From assembly GCA_016710465.1 (NCBI GenBank), contig JADJVS010000013.1:62001-126000 (forward strand): 64,000 bases of DNA, written 5' to 3'. A program made the position numbers and the translations under genes. Positions 35,874-51,166 of this stretch are shown here, piece after piece. Positions within the stretch are counted from its first letter, which is position 1, and every line of letters starts with the position of its first letter. This DNA comes from Sulfuritalea sp. GTDB taxonomy: Bacteria > Pseudomonadota > Gammaproteobacteria > Burkholderiales > Rhodocyclaceae. The notes beneath the pieces are model-generated. The model searched no databases, had not been told where the DNA came from, and saw only the letters and a list, made by a program, of their open reading frames with translations.

Positions 35874-35911
35874 CTTACCCCAGCCACCGCCCGTCGTCCA
35901 AGCGGCGGACG
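35874..35911. repeat. 38-bp direct repeat, left copy (3' end of WYL gene)
   Basis: 36 of 38 positions are identical to 40649-40686. Both copies contain the stop codon and last codons of a minus-strand gene, giving the same protein end RRLDDGRWLG, although the two genes are unrelated in the rest of their sequence. Confidence 0.8.
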
Positions 35912-36882
35912 TTACCATAGCTGGCGGCCACGGCCGTAGCCTCGCGCGCGACCCGGCGCCGCAGCGAGGCCGGTGCCTCGACCAGCACCTGCGCTCCGTG
36001 ACGCATGATGTCCATTAGCAGTTCGCGCTCGTCCGAGTAGGGTACTGTCAGGCGGTAACCCCCATCGGCCAGAAGCTCGCCTCGCTGCTCCCGATGCCAG
36101 CGCTCGGAACGCACCCAGCGCGCGCGTTCCGGGCTGAAGCGCAGCACGGCCCTCGCTTTCGGCGCGCCGCCGAAGATGCCATAGGCCGCGCCGAAGTGCG
36201 AATCCAGCTTCGCCGCCGCCACCTCACGCGCCTTTACCCTGGTCGGGGCGACGCGCTGGATCGCGTCAACCGAAAAGCTGCGCAGCGCGCCCCGCCAGTG
36301 GCACCACGCGTCGAAATACCAATTGTCGCGGTAATGCACCAGCCGCTGGGGAGACACCACGCGGGTATCCAGCGTATCGCGGCCCCGGTTCCATGCATCG
36401 ATCTCGATCCGCCTGCGTTCCAGCAGGGCTTGCGCGATCACGCCAAAAAAGCGCGGCTCGACGCTGCGCCGATTCATCGCGATCAGGCGCACGCGGCTGG
36501 CGATTTCGTCGGCCGAATGGCCCGAGGCTTCCAACAGCGCCATCAGGCGCGATTTCAGCGGCGCCAGTTGCGCGGCGAGGATGCCCGGCTCGATGTCGGC
36601 CAGCAGCTTTTGCGCCGCGAGCAAGGCATGGATCTCGCCGGCCGAGAACCACAGCCCAGGCAGTTCATACGCCGGCCCCGCGGCCGAGGCGCCGGCGAAG
36701 CGGTAGCCGCCTTCGTCGCGATCCCAGACTATGGGCGCGTGCAAACGGTCGCGCAGGTATTCCATGTCGCGCTTGAACGTGGCGCGCGAGATGTCGAGTT
36801 CTTCGAGAAAGACCTCGATCGGCACCATCCGACGCTCGTGCAGCATCTGATCAATGCGATAGAAACGTTCGGTCCGGTTCAT
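35875..36882 (-). CDS. WYL-domain transcriptional regulator (YafY-like)
   Basis: 335-residue regulator with an N-terminal helix-turn-helix (RFYRIDQMLHERRMVPIEVFLEELDISRATFKRDMEYL) and a WYL ligand-binding domain (VSPQRLVHYRDNWYFDAWCHWRGALRSFSVDAIQRV) followed by the WCX extension. WYL regulators often control phage-defence and DNA-damage loci through nucleic acid or nucleotide ligands. Its last ten residues, RRLDDGRWLG, are shared with the restriction enzyme at 40.65 kb. The 14-mer repeat lies just upstream of its start. Confidence 0.88.
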   Translation of the reverse strand: MNRTERFYRIDQMLHERRMVPIEVFLEELDISRATFKRDMEYLRDRLHAPIVWDRDEGGYRFAGASAAGPAYELPGLWFSAGEIHALLAAQKLLADIEPGILAAQLAPLKSRLMALLEASGHSADEIASRVRLIAMNRRSVEPRFFGVIAQALLERRRIEIDAWNRGRDTLDTRVVSPQRLVHYRDNWYFDAWCHWRGALRSFSVDAIQRVAPTRVKAREVAAAKLDSHFGAAYGIFGGAPKARAVLRFSPERARWVRSERWHREQRGELLADGGYRLTVPYSDERELLMDIMRHGAQVLVEAPASLRRRVAREATAVAASYGNVRRLDDGRWLG

Positions 36883-36902
36883 TTGCCCCTCCTCGCCGTG
36901 GC

Positions 36903-36916
36903 GCCAGCGCCGACTC
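36903..36916 (+). repeat. Copy 3 of the dispersed 14-mer GCCAGCGCCGACTC
   Basis: An exact intergenic copy, 21 bp upstream of the WYL regulator start, within its likely promoter. Confidence 0.6.
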
Positions 36917-37003
36917 CTGGCAAGCGATCATAACCCGCCCGGTGGCTCGAAATTTGAGCCACCGGGGGAATATGCTGGATTCGTCATCGGGAAAAGGTTC
37001 GCC

Positions 37004-37210
37004 ATGCTCACCGATCTATTGATAGCCGGCTTCATCGCCTACCACGTGGCAAGCCTGTTCACGTTTCTCGTGCTGATGGGGCTGGCAATGCTTTTCGTTC
37101 GCCCCGGCTGGCCCTGGCCGTGGTCCAGCGGCCTGCTGAAGCTGGCCCTGGGCCTGATCTTTCTTGGAGTGTTGGGCGGCGGCGAAATTCGCCATCACGG
37201 CGACAAATGA
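37004..37210 (+). CDS. Small two-helix membrane protein
   Basis: 68-residue protein with two hydrophobic helices (about 3-32 and 43-60) joined by an RPGWPWPW turn. No known family. It starts 122 bp from the divergent WYL gene and ends 16 bp before the next gene, with which it is probably co-transcribed. Confidence 0.6.
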   Translation: MLTDLLIAGFIAYHVASLFTFLVLMGLAMLFVRPGWPWPWSSGLLKLALGLIFLGVLGGGEIRHHGDK

Positions 37211-37226
37211 ATCGAGGAGGCGCGAA

Positions 37227-38339
37227 ATGGATGCAAACACGTTGAAAACCGGCGAGCGCATCGAGCATCCGCTGCACGGCCCCGGCACGATCCGCTTTGT
37301 CGGCACCGACTATCTCGGCATTGAATTCGACCGCGGCGGCGAGGCTCTGATTCGGCGCGAGGTATTCGCCCACTCCATGACGCAGACGCCGTCGACGACA
37401 AAGCACGGCCGGCGAACGCTGTCCTGGCCGCAATCGACCTTCATTGCCGAGGCGGAAGACACGCCGCACTACATGGGCTCGCACTGGAGCCCGTTCGTCA
37501 ACGCGGCGAAGGAAATCCTGATGCGGCTGCCCGAACTCCTGCCCCTGGCCATGCCGCAGACCGGCTACGGCGAGGCCCGGCCATCGCCACGCGCCGCCCC
37601 GGCGGATTGGCCGGCCGGCGTGCAACTGGTCTGGCCGCTGCGCGACAAGGGCTTGGCCGTCGTCTTGCACGTCGGCAAGGACGCAAACCACATCGTCACT
37701 CTCTTTCCTTTCTTCGCGGGCGGCAGCCAGCAGGCACTCGTGCTGCACGAAGTGAGGGTATGGCAGGGCGGCCTGGAAGCGCAGATCACCGCCGCATGGG
37801 GCGAGGGCGAAGTGAGCTTCTTCGATACCCAATATCCGATCAACCGCGCCTGGTACGAGGCCGGCGGCAGCTACGAATTCCTTCTCGCCGGCCTGGCCTA
37901 CGATGCGCGGCCGGCGGAACACCGTGAATTCACGATCAACCGCCACCCGGACGAAGTGGCATGGATGAACAGTCGATTGCCGGACGACGAGGAACCGCAT
38001 ACGGCCGCCACCACGGTGTCCTTCGATGGCGCGGCGATGTTGCTGCCGATCGAGGGCTGGGACATCGACGACCACCAGTTCCGCGCGCCGGTGAAAACGG
38101 TCGAGGAATTCACCGACTGGCTCGGCCAGGACGGCTGGCGCGTGCGCGCCGCCGTGATGCGATTCGGCGACGAGGACGGCGACCTCGACATCCTGATCAC
38201 CCGGCGTGCATGGAAAGGAGACGCGCCGCCCAGGGTAGGCCAGGACATCGAGGGACAGCTATGGCTGCAAGGCCGCCTTTGGATGCCGAGCGAGCCATCG
38301 TCAGCGGCGGCGCGGCGGGGACAAGGTATCGGGAGGTGA
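37227..38339 (+). CDS. Conserved-looking protein of unknown function
   Basis: 370-residue soluble protein, not recognised. The N terminus IEHPLHGPGTIRFVGTDYLGIEFDRGG resembles the small beta modules (HPxxGxGxV) found in CarD and UvrD-type proteins, so a nucleic-acid or protein contact is possible. The rest is mixed alpha/beta, rich in Trp and acidic residues. ATG 37227 has a strong GAGGAGG site 6 nt upstream, and the stop is 1 bp before the HIRAN gene, so the two proteins are made together. Confidence 0.7.
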   Translation: MDANTLKTGERIEHPLHGPGTIRFVGTDYLGIEFDRGGEALIRREVFAHSMTQTPSTTKHGRRTLSWPQSTFIAEAEDTPHYMGSHWSPFVNAAKEILMRLPELLPLAMPQTGYGEARPSPRAAPADWPAGVQLVWPLRDKGLAVVLHVGKDANHIVTLFPFFAGGSQQALVLHEVRVWQGGLEAQITAAWGEGEVSFFDTQYPINRAWYEAGGSYEFLLAGLAYDARPAEHREFTINRHPDEVAWMNSRLPDDEEPHTAATTVSFDGAAMLLPIEGWDIDDHQFRAPVKTVEEFTDWLGQDGWRVRAAVMRFGDEDGDLDILITRRAWKGDAPPRVGQDIEGQLWLQGRLWMPSEPSSAAARRGQGIGR

Positions 38340-38340
38340 A

Positions 38341-38730
38341 ATGAACCGACGACTATTCATCACACGAATCGCGGAACTGCTCGGGATTGGCCTCGCCTCC
38401 CCCGCCGCACGGGCCGAAACAGCGCCGCTGGTCGAATTGCAGCGCTCGCCGGTGGCGGGCTTTCAATACCACCAGGGTGAAGCGCTCTGGCCCCTGCTCG
38501 CGGTCGGCGCCACCCTTGCGCTGGTGCGTGAGCCGAAAAATGCATACGACCCGCGCGCCGTGCGCATTGACTGGCAGGGGCAGAAGCTCGGCTACTTGCC
38601 GCGCATCGACAACGCCGCCGCCAGCCATTTGCTCGACAGCGGCTGCATGGTCACCGCCGAGATCGTCGCCTTGCAAGCCTCGCACAACCCATGGGATCGC
38701 GTCGAAGTCGCGCTCTATTTGGGGATTTGA
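38341..38730 (+). CDS. HIRAN-domain protein with signal-like N terminus
   Basis: 129-residue protein. Residues about 32-127 form a HIRAN domain (FQYHQGEALWPLLAVGATLALVREPKNAYDPRAVRIDWQGQKLGYLP), a module that recognises DNA ends or stalled forks in helicases such as HLTF. The first 25 residues (MNRRLFITRIAELLGIGLASPAARA) look like a signal peptide, which would place it outside the cytoplasm. Stand-alone exported HIRAN proteins have no known role. Confidence 0.75.
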   Translation: MNRRLFITRIAELLGIGLASPAARAETAPLVELQRSPVAGFQYHQGEALWPLLAVGATLALVREPKNAYDPRAVRIDWQGQKLGYLPRIDNAAASHLLDSGCMVTAEIVALQASHNPWDRVEVALYLGI

Positions 38731-38768
38731 CAAATGCCGGGTGGCCGACGGCGGCGGGGGTGTTCATC

Positions 38769-38852
38769 ATGTTGCGAGCCATCCTGCATACGCTGGCCCT
38801 GATGGCCGCCGTGGTACTTATCGCCTTTCTGGTGTTGGCGATGTTCACCTAG
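38769..38852 (+). CDS. Possible 27-residue membrane miniprotein
   Basis: A short frame starting ATG 38769 encodes MLRAILHTLALMAAVVLIAF followed by LVLAMFT, a single hydrophobic helix. The ribosome site is weak (GGGG 6-9 nt upstream). It may be a real small membrane protein or the remnant of one. Confidence 0.35.
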   Translation: MLRAILHTLALMAAVVLIAFLVLAMFT

Positions 38853-39047
38853 CCCGAGACTATCGCATCGGCTTTTCGATGACCGCCCCATGGGATCGAG
38901 TGCGGTCGGAATTCCTGCGCAGCCACGACCTTAGACCTCGGGCCGGCTCGCCATTTGTTGATTCCGAGACGGCTGCAGACCTTCCCAAATGCCTCATCGC
39001 CGTGAATGGCGGCGACGCGTCACACGCGGATGATCTGTTCGACGGCG

Positions 39048-39335
39048 CGCAAGTGGCGGCTGTTGCCGCTGGCTTGTCGGCGGCCTGCTGCCGATCTCCG
39101 GCCCGGCGGGGATCGTCGTCTGGTTCAAGCTCAGGAGCGGCAACCTCGGCCCCGTCCGCGATGCCAACGGCCGGGCGGTGAGCGCCCGCGCCCATATCAA
39201 CATCCCCTTCGGCACCTCGCTGACGCAAGTCGCCACGCTGCCCGAAGGCGCCGAGAGCGCTCTGACCGACCCGTATGCGGAAAAGGAACGGCCGTGGAAG
39301 ACCTACCGCTTCATTGCCCTCGTGATCGTCATGGC
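39048..39335 (+). pseudogene. Decayed copy of the C-terminal part of the EF-hand membrane protein
   Basis: The translation around 39090-39330 reads ...ISGPAGIVVWFKLRSGNLGP and then INIPFGTSLTQVATLPEGAE, TDPYAEKERPWKTY, closely matching residues about 530-595 of the protein at 33354-35186. Upstream similarity continues to about 39048 but in another frame (about 2 nt lost near 39080), and there is no start or N-terminal part. The end of the match abuts the next minus-strand gene. Confidence 0.8.
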
Positions 39336-39652
39336 GCAGGTATTCGCAGGGATTGGCCGTCATTCGATTGCGACTTCCCGGCTTCCAGGTGGTCTCGCCT
39401 CCCGCCATGCCTCGAAAGAACGTCGTCGAGCTTGCGCATGATCACCGCATGCGGATAGGCGCGCCCGGTCGTCACGTCGGCACGCCCTGCCAGCACCGCT
39501 TGCACCAACTGTTCGGTTTCGGCGAAACCGTCGCGCAGCACGAACTTCAACATCGCGCGCGGCGAGCGCCCGGCGGCCGCGGCGAGCTTTTCCAGGCGGC
39601 GCAAATCGGCTTGGTTCAGGCTCGGTTCGGCGGCGAAATTGGGCGTCACCAA
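39329..39652 (-). CDS. Hypothetical antitoxin-like protein
   Basis: 107-residue protein; the part LNQADLRRLEKLAAAAGRSPRAMLKFVLRDGFAETE has the look of a short DNA-binding (ribbon-helix-helix-like) helix pair. The C-terminal 20 residues (DHLEAGKSQSNDGQ...) look like read-through beyond the original end. No toxin partner is adjacent. Function unknown. Confidence 0.45.
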   Translation of the reverse strand: MVTPNFAAEPSLNQADLRRLEKLAAAAGRSPRAMLKFVLRDGFAETEQLVQAVLAGRADVTTGRAYPHAVIMRKLDDVLSRHGGRRDHLEAGKSQSNDGQSLRIPAP

Positions 39653-39680
39653 GAGGCTTCACTCCGCCAGAGAGCAGGTG

Positions 39681-40037
39681 TCATTCGCCGTGTTCAACGA
39701 AGAAGCGCGCAATCTCGGCTTCGCTGGCGAACAGGCCTTGGTCCGCCGCGACGATTCGTGCCGCCAATGTTTCCTCATAACTACGCCCCGCCGTCTGGGA
39801 TCTCGCCAGCATCTCGGTGCTGTCGAGACGCCGACATACCTTCTCGAATACATCATTGCCAGGAACGGCAGCGACGCGACCCGAGTCAATATCGGCCAGT
39901 CGCGGCCGTGCGCACGCCAAATAGTTCGCCGCCCCTCCGCCAACCGGGTTTGGCGCTTGCGCTTGGGGATCGACTGGCGCGACACCTTCCACGAAGTGCG
40001 GCAAGCTTGCTACATTTTCCAAATCCGTGGGTTTCAT
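39681..40037 (-). CDS. Hypothetical protein with antitoxin-like core
   Basis: 118-residue protein. The segment RLADIDSGRVAAVPGNDVFEKV recalls the C-terminal half of small addiction-module antitoxins (RLxxIDSGxVxxIPGxxVF). Flanking parts are not recognised. It could be a degraded antitoxin or a fusion of remnants; the start is uncertain. Confidence 0.4.
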   Translation of the reverse strand: MKPTDLENVASLPHFVEGVAPVDPQAQAPNPVGGGAANYLACARPRLADIDSGRVAAVPGNDVFEKVCRRLDSTEMLARSQTAGRSYEETLAARIVAADQGLFASEAEIARFFVEHGE

Positions 40038-40093
40038 CGTCTTCTCCTCGGCGGAGCAGCAGGCCGCCGTATCACCAGCGCCGACACCTGGCC

Positions 40094-40396
40094 CTACGGC
40101 AAATTCTTCACCCGATCGCGCCAGTACCCCGGCCGACGGTGTTGGTGGCCTACCGCGAGAACCAGCAATTCATCAGGCAATGGCGCGTAAATGACAAGGT
40201 AGGGAAAGCGGGTGAGCAGGCATTTGCGAGTTCCCCCGGCGCTCTCTGGCCAAGCCAGCGGCATCGTCGTGACCAGGCGCATGAGTTGACGCAGTTCCCG
40301 ACGAAACGCCCGGCCCAGATCCGGGGAGATGGCCGCGTAGTAATCCGAGGCGTCGCGAATTTCGTCGCGTGCAACCGCCATGTAGCGAATCTTCAC
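40094..40396 (-). CDS. ParE/RelE-family toxin
   Basis: 100-residue toxin of the RelE/ParE superfamily: ARDEIRDASDYYAAISPDLGRAFRRELRQLM and CLLTRFPYLVIYAPLPDELLVLAVGHQHRRPGYWRDR with the conserved RxxPYxVxY-like strand and C-terminal HxxRxPxYWR. It overlaps the antitoxin gene by 4 bp. The target (gyrase or ribosome) is not clear. Confidence 0.87.
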   Translation of the reverse strand: MKIRYMAVARDEIRDASDYYAAISPDLGRAFRRELRQLMRLVTTMPLAWPESAGGTRKCLLTRFPYLVIYAPLPDELLVLAVGHQHRRPGYWRDRVKNLP

Positions 40397-40614
40397 GCGC
40401 GATCGAGATCGTCGAAAACTTCACTTTCGTCAACCGCCGCAAGTTCGCCGCGCCGATAAGCCGCCAGCCGGTCGGACGCTTCATTGGCCCAGGCGGCAGA
40501 TATTTCCGGATCGGGTTTGTCGAGGGTAGCGAGGATCGTTTCGACCAACTGAAGGCGGTCGCTGGGGGCGAGTTTGGCAGCCAGCGAGGCCAATTCCAGA
40601 GCAGCTTGAGTCAT
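40393..40614 (-). CDS. Addiction-module antitoxin (Unstab_antitox family)
   Basis: 73-residue acidic protein: LAPSDRLQLVETILATLDKPDPEISAAWANEASDRLAAYRRGELAAVDESEVFDDL matches the short antitoxins that accompany ParE-like toxins. The 4-bp overlap with the toxin gene supports a pair. It ends the accessory region upstream of the restriction gene, on the same strand. Confidence 0.85.
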   Translation of the reverse strand: MTQAALELASLAAKLAPSDRLQLVETILATLDKPDPEISAAWANEASDRLAAYRRGELAAVDESEVFDDLDRA

Positions 40615-40649
40615 GTCGTTTCTCCTGGCGATTCGTCAATGGGCCTAGC

Positions 40650-44054
<3,405 letters not shown>

Positions 44055-44208
44055 GATGGCTGGATTGTAGCGGGCTTCGCCGCGCGCGGGCGCCGACGCC
44101 GGTGCGTGCGGGCCCCTGTGGCAAAATGGCAGCCTTGCCGCGCCGGCAACGCGCGGCGCCGCATCAACCCACGCCCCAAGGCCGAACCCTCCGGCAACGC
44201 CCATCGCC

Positions 44209-46004
44209 ATGAACTCCCGCGGCACCCCGTCCGCCGACCCGCGCCAGACGCCGGTAGTGCCGGACATCGAAGTCCAACTGCTGCAAATCGCCTACGGCAG
44301 CATGCGCATGAACTTGCTGCTGACGGCGGGAAGTTTCCTGCTGGGCACGGCGGTTCTCTGGGCATGGCTGCCGCACGCGGCGATGCTGATCTGGCTGTTC
44401 AACATCCTGCTGATGGCCGGCATCGGGCTGGCGATCGATGCCGCTTATCGCCGCTCCAGCGGCGCGCCGGCACGGTTCCGCTTCTGGAAGAACTGCTTCA
44501 GCTTCAACGTCTGGCACGCGGGCGCCGTCTGGGGCCTGGGGCCGGCGCTGATGCTGGGATCGGCTGACGGCAACCAGGCCACGCTGCTGGCGGTGATGGT
44601 GCTGGCCAGCAGCGCGGTGGTGGTCAACTCGGTGGCCGAGCAACGCACCGCCATGTTCGGCTTCATTTCGCTGGCCCTGCTGCCACCGGCGATCATGGCC
44701 TGGATTTCAGGCAATGGCGCCTTCCAGTCCACGGCGGTCGTGCTGCTGCTCGGCTATGTCGCGTTCATGGTGACGGGGGCCAATTCGCATCAAACCCTGC
44801 GCGCCGCGGTGGCGGGCAGGACGCGGCTGCGCGCCGTGCTCGACAACTCGCTGGACGCGATCCTCGGCGTCGATGACTGGGGCCGCGTCACCGACTGGAA
44901 CCCGCGCGCCGAGGCGATCTTCGGCTGGAGCCGAGACGAAGCGCTGGGGCGACGCGTCGACGAAACCATCATCCCGCCGCGCCATCGCGACGCCCACCGC
45001 CAGGGCATGGCGCGGTTTGTCGCCAGCGGCGGCCAGGGGGTGATGCAGCGACGCATCGAACTCACGGCACTGCGCCGCGACGGCGAGGAATTTCCCGTCG
45101 AACTGGTGATCGCGCCGCTGCGGATCGAAAATGCCTGGCACTTCACCGGCTTCATCACCGATATTTCGGAGCGCAAGGCGGCCGAACTGGCGCTGGTCGA
45201 AGCGCGGGAAATCGCCGAGCTGGCGAGCCGAGCGAAGTCGGACTTCCTTTCCCGCATGAGCCACGAATTGCGCACGCCGATGAACGCGATCCTCGGTTTT
45301 GCCCAGATCCTCGAACTGGACAAGCACTTGCAGGCCGAGCAGCGCGATTTCGTCGGCGAAATAATCAAGGGCGGCAACCACCTGCTGGCACTGATCAACG
45401 ATGTGCTGGAAATGTCGCGCATCGAATCCGGCACGATCCACCTCTCGATCGCGGCGCTGGACCTGGCCGCCGTGGTCGAGGAATGCCGGGCGCTTGTCCA
45501 GCCGCTGGCGGATGCGCAGGGGCTGACGCTCCGCATCGCCGTGCCGCCGTCGGCAAGGGTGCGCGGCGACCGTGTGCGCCTCAAGCAATCCCTGCTCAAC
45601 CTGTTGTCCAACGCGGTGAAATACAACCGCGAAGGCGGCGCGATCCACCTGGACACCGAGCCGGCGGTGGACAGTCGCCTGCGCATCACCGTGAGCGACA
45701 CGGGCCGGGGCATCCCCGCCGCGCGCATGGCCGAACTGTTCCAGCCCTTCTCGCGCCTGGGCGCCGAGCACGGAGCGATCGAGGGCACGGGCATCGGCCT
45801 GAGCATCACGCGCCGCCTGATCGAGCTGATGGACGGCTCGGTCGGCGCGGAAAGCTCGCCAGGCGTCGGCAGCCGCTTCTGGATCGAACTGCCGGTCGGC
45901 GACGCCGATCCGGCGTGGCAAAATGATCGGCCCGGCGCGCTAGCCTCGCGCGACATCGCGCCCACCCCGGCCCATTGCCCGACTTCACGGCACCACCGAC
46001 CAGA

Positions 46005-46008
<4 letters not shown>
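44209..46008 (+). CDS. Membrane sensor histidine kinase with PAS domain
   Basis: 599-residue kinase. Order: five or six N-terminal membrane helices (about 30-195), a PAS domain (about 205-320, LDNSLDAILGVDDWGRVTDWNPRAEAIFGW), HisKA with phospho-accepting His352 in SHELRTPMNAILGFAQ and an HATPase domain (N box LLSNAVKYNREG, G boxes DTGRGIP and GTGIGLSI). No receiver domain. The stop overlaps the next kinase gene (ATGA), whose N terminus is clearly paralogous: a tandem duplication. Confidence 0.92.
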
Positions 46009-48514
<2,506 letters not shown>

Positions 48515-48518
<4 letters not shown>

Positions 48519-51163
48519 CCGTCCGCAACCTCGATTTCCTCTTCCATCCCCGCGCCGTCGCCGTGGTCGCCGAGGGCGGCCACCCCGGCTGCTATGCCGA
48601 CGTCGTGCTGCGCAACCTGGAGGGCGGCGGCTTCAAGGGGCCGATCCTGCGCGCGCGGGCGAAGAAGCAGTCGCTGTTCGGGCTCGGCGCGCACATGCAC
48701 GTTTCGGAACTGGAGACGGTGCCCGACCTGGCCATCATCTGCGCGCAATTGCGCGACGTGGCCGGAGTCGTCGCCGAACTCGGCGAACGCGGCACGCGCG
48801 CGGTGATCGTCGGGCCCTCGCTGCACGAATCGCTGAGCGAGGCCCAGGTCGCCGAGGCGCGCAAGGCCATCCTCGACGCGGCGCGGCCCCGGCTGGTGCG
48901 CGTGCTGGGGCCGGGCAGCGGCGGCCTGGTGGTGCCATCCTGCGGGCTGAACGCCAGCGTCGCGCCGGTGATGGCCCGGCGCGGCAGGGTCGCGCTGGTG
49001 GTGCAGTCGGCCGCCATCGCGGCGGCGGCGCTGGATCGCGCGGCGAGCAAGGGCATCGGCTTTTCCGCCGTGGTGCATCTGGCCGCCGGGCTCGACATCG
49101 ACCTTGCCGACGTGCTCGACTGGCTGGCCGAGGATCCGGAAACGGAAGCCATCCTGGTGCAGTTCGAGGCGGCGCCGGCGGCCCGCAAGTTCATGTCGGC
49201 GGCGCGCGCGGCGGCGCGCAACAAGCCGGTGGTGGCGATGCGCGGCGAACGGCTGGACAACCGCGAGGGCAAGGACTTGCCCTTCCGCGGCGATGATGTC
49301 TATGACACCGCCTTGCGCCGCGCCGGCTGGATTCGCATCGACACACTGGAAGCGCTGTTCGATGCCGCCGAGGCGATGGCCCGGGCGCGCCCGCTGCGCG
49401 GCGAGCGCCTGGCCATCGTCGGCAACGGCCAGGGACTGGGCCGCATCGCCGCCGGCACGCTGCTGAAGCACGGCGGACGCCTGGCCAAGCTCGCGCCGGA
49501 GACCGCCAAACAACTCGCCGGGCTGATGCGCACCGGCACGGCCCCCGGCAACCCGCTGGCGCTGCCACCGGACCTCGCCCCCGAGAACTGGACCGCGGCG
49601 CTCGACGCGCTGGTCGCCGACAAGGACATCGACGCCGTGCTCACGGTGTATTCGCCTTCGCCCTTCGCCTTCGGCAACGAGGTGGCGATGGCGATCGGCG
49701 CGGCGGCGAAGCGGACCGCCAAGAACATCTTCACCTGTTGGGTCGGCGGCGGCACGATGCAGGAGGCACAGCAGGTCGCGGCGTCCCAGGGCGTGCTCGC
49801 CCACGACTCGCCGGAAACGGCGATCCGCATCTTCCTCGGCATCGTCAATTACGAGCGCAACCGGGAACTCCTGTTGCAGATGCCGCCCTCGGTGGCCGAG
49901 GAATTCGTACCCGACATCGAGCGCGCGCGCGCCGCCGTCGGCGAAGCGCTCGACGCCGGAGCGCAGCTCCTGGCGCCGCGCGCGGCGCGCGAGCTGCTGC
50001 TGGCCTACGGCATCGAATCGGGCGAGGCAGCCCCGGCGCGCAGCATCGACGAGGCAATCACCGTCGCCGACGCCATCGGCTACCCGGTGGACCTGGCGCT
50101 GGCCAACGATGTCGAGCACGGCCTGGTGGCACGGGAGCTGCGCTCGCCCGAGGACATCCGCATCGCCACGCGCGGGCTGCGCGCCCGCGCCCGCGCCGAG
50201 CTTCCCGGCCTGCGCGTCGGCGCCTACCGCCTGCGCCCCAGCGCCGCGCGCAGCGGCATGCCGGCGCTGCGCCTGGGCGTGGCCGACGATGCGGTGTTCG
50301 GGCCGGTGATCTACATCGGCGAGGCGGGCGGCGGAAAGCGGCGCAATTCGGTCGCCCTGCCGCCGCTCAACCGGCGCCTGGCGATGGATCTCATCGCGCG
50401 CGGCGGCCTGCTCCGCGAGGCCGACGAGGCGGCTCGCGAGGCGCTGGAAACGGCTCTGGCCACCGCCCTGGTGCGCCTGTCGCAACTGCTCACCGACATC
50501 GACGAAGTCACCGCCATCGAGCTCGATCCGATCCACGTCGAGACCGGCGGCGTGGTGGCCCGCGAACGCCACATCCATGTCGAGAAGCGCGGCCGCCGCC
50601 TCGGCTTCCGCCGCTTCGCCATCCGCCCCTACCCCAAGGAACTCGAACAACATGTCGACTGGCATGGCCGCCAGTTGCTGATCCGGCCGATCCGGCCGGA
50701 GGACGAAACCACGCTGGCCGACCTGATCGCCTCGCTCGACCCGGAGGATTCGCGCATGCGCTTTTTCGGCGCCATGCGCAAGCTGCCGCGTTCGCAACTG
50801 GCGCGCTTTACCCAGATCGACTACGACCGCGAGATTGCCCTGGTGGCCATCGAGCGCGACGCCGACGGCATCGAACGTTCGCTGGGCGAGGCGCGCATGG
50901 TGGCCGACCCGGACAACGCGGCGGCCGAGTTCGCCATCCTCGTCGCCTCCGACGTCAAGGGCGGCGGCCTCGGCCGGCGCCTGATGGAAAGCCTGATCGA
51001 CTGCGCCCGCAAGCGCGGCATCGGCGTGCTGCGCGGCGAAACCCTGAGCGAGAACACGCGCATGCAGGACCTGGCGCGCAAGCTCGGCTTCGAGCTCAAG
51101 ACCGGCCCGGGCGTGGTCGAGATGCGCCTGCCGCTGCACTCGACGCCCGTGCCCGCGGCCTAG
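48515..51163 (+). CDS. Pat-type protein lysine acetyltransferase (acetyl-CoA synthetase-like domain plus GNAT)
   Basis: 882 residues. Residues about 1-690 have the order of NDP-forming acyl-CoA synthetases (CoA-binding, ligase-CoA and ATP-grasp domains; GNGQGLGRIAAGTLLKHGG, GIESGEAAPARSIDEAI), and residues about 715-875 are a GNAT domain with VASDVKGGGLGRRLMESLIDCARKRG. This is the Pat/PatZ architecture that acetylates enzymes such as acetyl-CoA synthetase. It is translationally coupled to two sensor kinases, which is not a standard context for Pat. Confidence 0.9.
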
Positions 51164-51166
51164 ATC

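Noticed and set aside
36883..37003. BREX/DISARM-type defence system around the WYL regulator and methyltransferase
   Set aside because: No PglZ, BrxL, DrmA/B or similar partner is present; the restriction enzyme is complete in a single chain.
44055..44267. 71-residue N-terminal extension of the restriction enzyme
   Set aside because: Gly/Ala/Arg-rich and unlike a nuclease domain; it crosses the divergent kinase gene. ATG 44054 starts a normal N terminus.
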